Below, one piece after another: positions 4,557 through 7,420 of a DNA stretch of 7,420 nt (the stretch's first letter is position 1; every line of letters begins with the position of its first letter). Origin of the DNA: Actinomycetota bacterium (GTDB taxonomy: Bacteria; Actinomycetota; Acidimicrobiia; Acidimicrobiales; JAHWLA01); assembly GCA_019347595.1 (NCBI GenBank), contig JAHWLA010000138.1, positions 1-7,420 of the forward strand, in the 5' to 3' direction. Below the pieces are notes generated by a model. The model saw nothing but the letters and a program-made list of their open reading frames with translations. It was not told the origin of the DNA and ran no database searches. A program made the translations under genes and the position numbers.

Positions 4557-6578
4557 ATGCCGAGTCGCTTCGGGTACTCGCGCTGGGACGGCACGCAGGT
4601 CGGCTTCGAGCTCAGCGCCGACGACGTCCTGGGCAACCTCACCGACGACCTGCTCTACCACGGCGACCTCAATGCCGCCCTGCGTCGCCTCATGCAGCAG
4701 GGGTTCCGCGACCGCAACGACGAGCGGGTGGCCGGGATGCGCGAGCTGCTGGAGCGGCTCAAGAAGCGGCGTCGTGAGGAGTTGGAGCGCTACGACCTCG
4801 GGGGCGTCTACGACGACATCGCCCAGCGGCTGCGCGACGTCATGGACACCGAGCGCGAGGGGCTCGACCGCTTGGTCGAGGACGCCCGCCAGTCGGGCGA
4901 CGAGCGGCGGCGGGACATCACCGAGGAGGTGGCGGCCGAGCGGCGTATGCAGCTCGACCTCATCCCGCCGGACCTGGCCGGCATGGTGCGCGAGCTCCAG
5001 GAGTACGAATTCACCTCGACGGAGGCGCGTGAGCAGTTCGACGCCCTGCTCGACGAGCTGCGGCGCGAGCTGATGCAGAGCATGTTCAACCAGATGGCGG
5101 GCGCCATGTCGGACATCTCGCCCGAGCAGCTCCAGCGCAGCAAGGACATGTTCAACGCCCTCAACGAGCTGCTGGAGATGCGCGAGGCCGGCGCCGACAC
5201 GGAGGCCGCCTTCGAGCGCTTCATGGAGCAGTACGGCGACATGTTCCCCGGCAACCCGGAGACGCTCGACGAGTTGCTGGAGCAGATGGCGCAGCAGATG
5301 GCGGCCATGCAGTCGATGCTGAACTCGATGACGCCCGAACAGCGGGCGCAGTTGCAGGGGTTGGCCGAGTCGCTGCTGGAGGACATGGACCTGCGGTGGC
5401 AGGTCTCACGTCTGGCCGACAACCTGCGCAACGCCTTTCCCGCCGCGGGCTGGAACCGCTCGTACGACTTCAGCGGGCAGGACCCGTTGGGCTTCGCCGA
5501 GGCCGCCGGGCTCATGGACCAGTTGGGCGACCTCGACCAGTTGGAGAACCTGCTGCGGTCGGCGTCCACGCCGGGTGCCCTCGCCGAGGTCGACCTCGAC
5601 CGTGCCCGCGAGCTGTTGGGCGACGACGCCGCCCGGTCGCTGGAACGGATGGGCGAGCTGACCCGGATGCTCGAAGAGGCGGGCTTGATCGAGCAGCGCG
5701 AGGGACGGTTGGAGCTCACGCCGCGGGGCCTCCGCAGGATCGGGAGCAACGCGCTGTCCGACCTGTTTGCCCGCCTCACCAAGGACCGCATGGGCCGGCA
5801 CCAGGTCGAGCGCACGGGCGTCGGCCACGAGCGCGCCTACGAGACGAAGCCCTACGAGTTCGGCGACCCGTTCAACCTCAACATCGAGCGGACGGTCCGC
5901 AACGCCTTGCAGCGCCAGGGCGGCGGCAAGCCCGTCCGGCTGTCGCCCGAGGACTTCGAAGTCGAGCGGACGGAGACGCTGACGCGTACGTCGACCGTCC
6001 TCATGCTCGATCTGTCGCTCTCGATGCCCATGCGCGACAACTTCCTCGCCGCCAAGAAGGTGGCGATGGCGCTGCACTCGCTGATCACCACGCAGTTCCC
6101 GCGCGACTACCTCGGCATCGTCGGCTTCAGCGAGGTGGCGCGGGAGCTCAAGCCCGAGCAGCTTCCCGAGGTGTCGTGGGACTTCGTCTACGGGACCAAC
6201 ATGCAGCACGGGTTCCTGCTGAGCAGGGGGATGCTGGCCCGCCAGACGGGCACCAAGCAGATCATCATGATCACCGACGGCGAGCCCACGGCCCACTTCC
6301 CGTCGGGGTCGGACGCCCCGTTCTTCAGCTACCCCCCGGTGCAGGAGACGGTCGATGCGACGCTGGCCGAGGTCATGCGCTGCACCCGGGAGGGCATCCG
6401 CATCAACACGTTCATGCTCGACGCCACCACGTACCTGCGCCGTTTCGTGGAGAAGCTGACCGAGCTGAACCGGGGACGGGCCTTCTTCACCACGCCGGAG
6501 ACGCTGGGCGACTACGTGCTGGTCGACTTCATCGAGCAGAAGCGGGCCCTGCGCACCCACGGCCCCCGCTCGGCCTGA
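4557..6578 (+). CDS. VWA domain protein, partner of the ChlI-like AAA+ ATPase (Rv0959-like)
   Basis: This 673-residue cytoplasmic protein has no signal peptide or membrane helix. Residues about 479-660 are a von Willebrand factor A domain with an intact MIDAS metal site: DLSLS (Asp485, Ser487, Ser489), a candidate Thr547 in YGTNMQ, and Asp574 in MITDGEPT. The rest is mostly helical. A charged region (about 55-175) is followed by a Met/Gln-rich region with 14 methionines between 173 and 277, then a stretch resembling a winged helix around 362-396 (MLEEAGLIEQREGRLELTPR). Length and order match M. tuberculosis Rv0959, normally encoded next to the Rv0958 ATPase. By analogy with ChlI/ChlD and MoxR/VWA pairs, it probably links the ATPase at 152-1552 to a target protein. 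The target is unknown. The start is the ATG at 4557, apparently leaderless. The next gene, whiB-like, is 135 bp downstream with its own promoter. Confidence 0.93.
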   Translation: MPSRFGYSRWDGTQVGFELSADDVLGNLTDDLLYHGDLNAALRRLMQQGFRDRNDERVAGMRELLERLKKRRREELERYDLGGVYDDIAQRLRDVMDTEREGLDRLVEDARQSGDERRRDITEEVAAERRMQLDLIPPDLAGMVRELQEYEFTSTEAREQFDALLDELRRELMQSMFNQMAGAMSDISPEQLQRSKDMFNALNELLEMREAGADTEAAFERFMEQYGDMFPGNPETLDELLEQMAQQMAAMQSMLNSMTPEQRAQLQGLAESLLEDMDLRWQVSRLADNLRNAFPAAGWNRSYDFSGQDPLGFAEAAGLMDQLGDLDQLENLLRSASTPGALAEVDLDRARELLGDDAARSLERMGELTRMLEEAGLIEQREGRLELTPRGLRRIGSNALSDLFARLTKDRMGRHQVERTGVGHERAYETKPYEFGDPFNLNIERTVRNALQRQGGGKPVRLSPEDFEVERTETLTRTSTVLMLDLSLSMPMRDNFLAAKKVAMALHSLITTQFPRDYLGIVGFSEVARELKPEQLPEVSWDFVYGTNMQHGFLLSRGMLARQTGTKQIIMITDGEPTAHFPSGSDAPFFSYPPVQETVDATLAEVMRCTREGIRINTFMLDATTYLRRFVEKLTELNRGRAFFTTPETLGDYVLVDFIEQKRALRTHGPRSA

Positions 6579-6713
6579 CGGCCCGCCGCGCCAAATCCCC
6601 CCTTGCGCATCGGCGGCGAACGAGAGATGATGACATTGTTGTAATTACATCGGTGGGATGCTACGAGGGCATCACCGCACGGGGGTTACGACGCCAGAGG
6701 GGAGGTACCGACC
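6579..6713 (+). promoter_or_regulatory. Promoter and leader of the whiB-like gene with a 10-bp palindrome
   Basis: A short AT-rich patch lies in this gap. A candidate promoter is TTGTAA (6639-6644), a 17-bp spacer and TACGAG (6662-6667), with an extended -10 TGC just before it. The perfect palindrome TGTAATTACA (6640-6649) overlaps the -35, where an operator would be expected. A smaller inverted repeat, GATGC/GCATC (6657-6661 and 6669-6673), flanks the -10. The ribosome site AGAGGGGAGG (6696-6705) is eight bases before the ATG. There is no clear terminator for the VWA gene in the first 40 bases. Confidence 0.45.
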
Positions 6714-7004
6714 ATGGACCGATTGCTGCATGTGTTGACCGACGGCGAGGAGCGCAGTTGGCAGGACCAGGCCAACTGCATGGGCGTCGACCCCGACCTC
6801 TTCTTCCCCGAGCGCGGTGCGTCCACGCGTGAGGCGAAGGAGGTGTGCCGAGGCTGCGTGGTCCGCGAGGACTGCCTGGAGTACGCCCTGGCCAACGGCG
6901 AGAAGTTCGGCATCTGGGGCGGCATGAGCGAACGCGAGCGCCGCCGCATCCGCCGAGCCCGGGCTCTGGCCCGGCGGGCCAACGGGGCGGCGTCCGCCTC
7001 CTAG
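6714..7004 (+). CDS. whiB: WhiB-family iron-sulfur transcriptional regulator (WhiB/WhmD-like)
   Basis: This 96-residue protein carries the four cysteines of the WhiB family (Cys22, Cys45, Cys48, Cys54, with CRGC in the middle), which bind a [4Fe-4S] cluster. It also has the family's tryptophan/glycine turn GIWGG (66-70) and a basic tail (RRRIRRARALARR) for DNA contact. WhiB proteins generally act with the principal sigma factor. The segments GASTREAKEVC, CLEYALANGEKFGIWGG and SERERRR are closest, from memory, to the Streptomyces WhiB/mycobacterial WhiB2 (WhmD) group, which controls septation and sporulation. The subgroup is less certain than the family. The start is fixed by a strong Shine-Dalgarno sequence at 6696-6705. 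The gene has its own promoter region and is convergent with the formiminotransferase gene. Confidence 0.96.
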   Translation: MDRLLHVLTDGEERSWQDQANCMGVDPDLFFPERGASTREAKEVCRGCVVREDCLEYALANGEKFGIWGGMSERERRRIRRARALARRANGAASAS

Positions 7005-7040
7005 CCCGTGCCGACCGACGTGCGCACCGCGACCAGCACG

Positions 7041-7420
7041 TCACCCACAACTTCCCCCATCGAGGCCCGCCTGTTCCAGGCGGGCCTCGATCGTTCTCGA
7101 TGAGCCGAGGTCGAGTGCCGCCCACCGCGCGTCCGGGATGCCCGCCACCACCGCGGCGGGCGCCAGCCCCACCAGCTCGGCTCGTGCCACCTCGGCCCGC
7201 GCCGCCACCGCGTCGTAGACAGCATCGGGGCGCACGGCGAGCGGCGAGATGAGGTTGCACGACACCTGCGCCTGCCGGCCGACCTCGAGCCCGAGCGCCC
7301 GGACATCCGCGCTGCGCAGCGACCGGGCGATCTCGCGAGCCACGGCGACCGGCACGCCGGGCGCCAGCCAGACGTTGTAGGCGACCAGCACGGGGCGGGC
7401 GCCGACCGCCGCGGCGCCCG
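7041..7420 (-). CDS. Glutamate formiminotransferase-like protein, C-terminal part (partial)
   Basis: The gene enters from the right edge and ends with TGA at 7043-7041, showing 125 complete residues. The visible part matches the C-terminal subdomain of formiminotransferases: VLVAYNVWLAPGVPVAVARE, then ADVRALGLEVGRQAQVSCNL and ISPLAVRPDAVYDAV, then RAELVGLAPAAVV. This enzyme family moves the formimino group between N-formimino-glutamate and tetrahydrofolate in histidine breakdown, and some members act on formyl-folate instead. The N-terminal subdomain with the catalytic histidine lies outside the window, so activity cannot be judged. There is no sign of a fused cyclodeaminase domain: the chain stops soon after RTIEARLEQAG. 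The end of the coding region contains a perfect 15-bp hairpin. The gene is convergent with whiB, 36 bp away. Confidence 0.87.
   Translation of the reverse strand, partial: GAAAVGARPVLVAYNVWLAPGVPVAVAREIARSLRSADVRALGLEVGRQAQVSCNLISPLAVRPDAVYDAVAARAEVARAELVGLAPAAVVAGIPDARWAALDLGSSRTIEARLEQAGLDGGSCG
7059..7091. terminator. Perfect 15-bp stem with 3-nt loop between convergent whiB and formiminotransferase genes
   Basis: ATCGAGGCCCGCCTG (7059-7073) and CAGGCGGGCCTCGAT (7077-7091) are exact reverse complements separated by TTC. The stem lies 54 bp past the whiB stop codon, so it could terminate whiB transcripts. It has no U-tract on either strand, so it would be an atypical terminator or an RNA-end stabiliser. 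On the minus strand the stem encodes IEARLEQAGLD near the end of the formiminotransferase, so it is also coding sequence. Confidence 0.55.

Noticed and set aside
3652..5073. Long plus-strand frame crossing from the secreted-protein gene into the VWA gene
   Set aside because: Its composition is that of a GC-driven shadow, it crosses a divergent promoter region, and it conflicts with well-supported genes on both sides.
5406..6560. 384-residue minus-strand frame antisense to the VWA gene
   Set aside because: It is antisense to the clear VWA domain, has no ribosome site I can see, and carries no recognisable motif.
6572..6583. GGCC-TGAC-GGCC mini-hairpin over the VWA stop codon as a terminator
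   Set aside because: Four base pairs is too short, there is no U-tract, and such matches are frequent by chance in this base composition.
7001..7306. 101-residue minus-strand frame at the right end
   Set aside because: It is out of frame with the formiminotransferase, whose conserved segments clearly identify the real frame.

Overview
The window is high-GC DNA with the codon bias of a high-GC actinobacterium. The firmest taxonomic marker is a WhiB-family iron-sulfur regulator at 6714-7004, a family essentially confined to Actinobacteria and their phages. The combination of an AAA+ ATPase and a VWA protein resembling the M. tuberculosis Rv0958/Rv0959 pair, a SigE-like ECF sigma factor and a formiminotransferase fits a little-studied actinobacterial lineage. 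Acidimicrobiia is my guess, but I cannot prove the class from the sequence.

Layout. At 1-76 (minus) is the start of a possible membrane or exported protein that runs off the left edge. At 152-1552 (plus) is a ChlI/MoxR-type AAA+ ATPase. From 1566 to 4455 there is a block of four minus-strand genes. In transcription order these are a secreted 10-cysteine protein (4455-3736), an ECF sigma factor (3680-3138), a single-pass membrane protein with a Pro/Thr-rich linker (3160-2279) and a protein with a PucR-type C-terminal helix-turn-helix (2282-1566). The last three overlap each other by 23 and 4 nt, so they look translationally coupled. At 4557-6578 (plus) is a 673-residue VWA protein. At 6714-7004 (plus) is the WhiB-like regulator. 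At 7420-7041 (minus) is the C-terminal part of a glutamate formiminotransferase-like enzyme, convergent with whiB. A perfect 15-bp hairpin lies between them, embedded in the end of the enzyme's coding sequence.

How the genes may work together. AAA+ plus VWA proteins of this kind usually act as a pair, with a hexameric ATPase remodelling a target through a MIDAS-containing VWA partner. Here the two are separated by the minus-strand sigma block rather than being adjacent. That block has the form of a cell-surface signalling unit: an ECF sigma factor, a membrane protein that could act as its anti-sigma factor or sensor although it lacks the usual zinc motif, a second DNA-binding protein, and a secreted cysteine-rich protein encoded just upstream. 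Whether the sigma block and the AAA+/VWA pair are functionally linked is inference from position only.

Non-coding DNA is sparse. The gaps are 77-151, 1553-1565, 3681-3735, 4456-4556, 6579-6713 and 7005-7040, and none exceeds 300 bases. I saw no tRNA, rRNA, CRISPR array, insertion sequence or attachment site.
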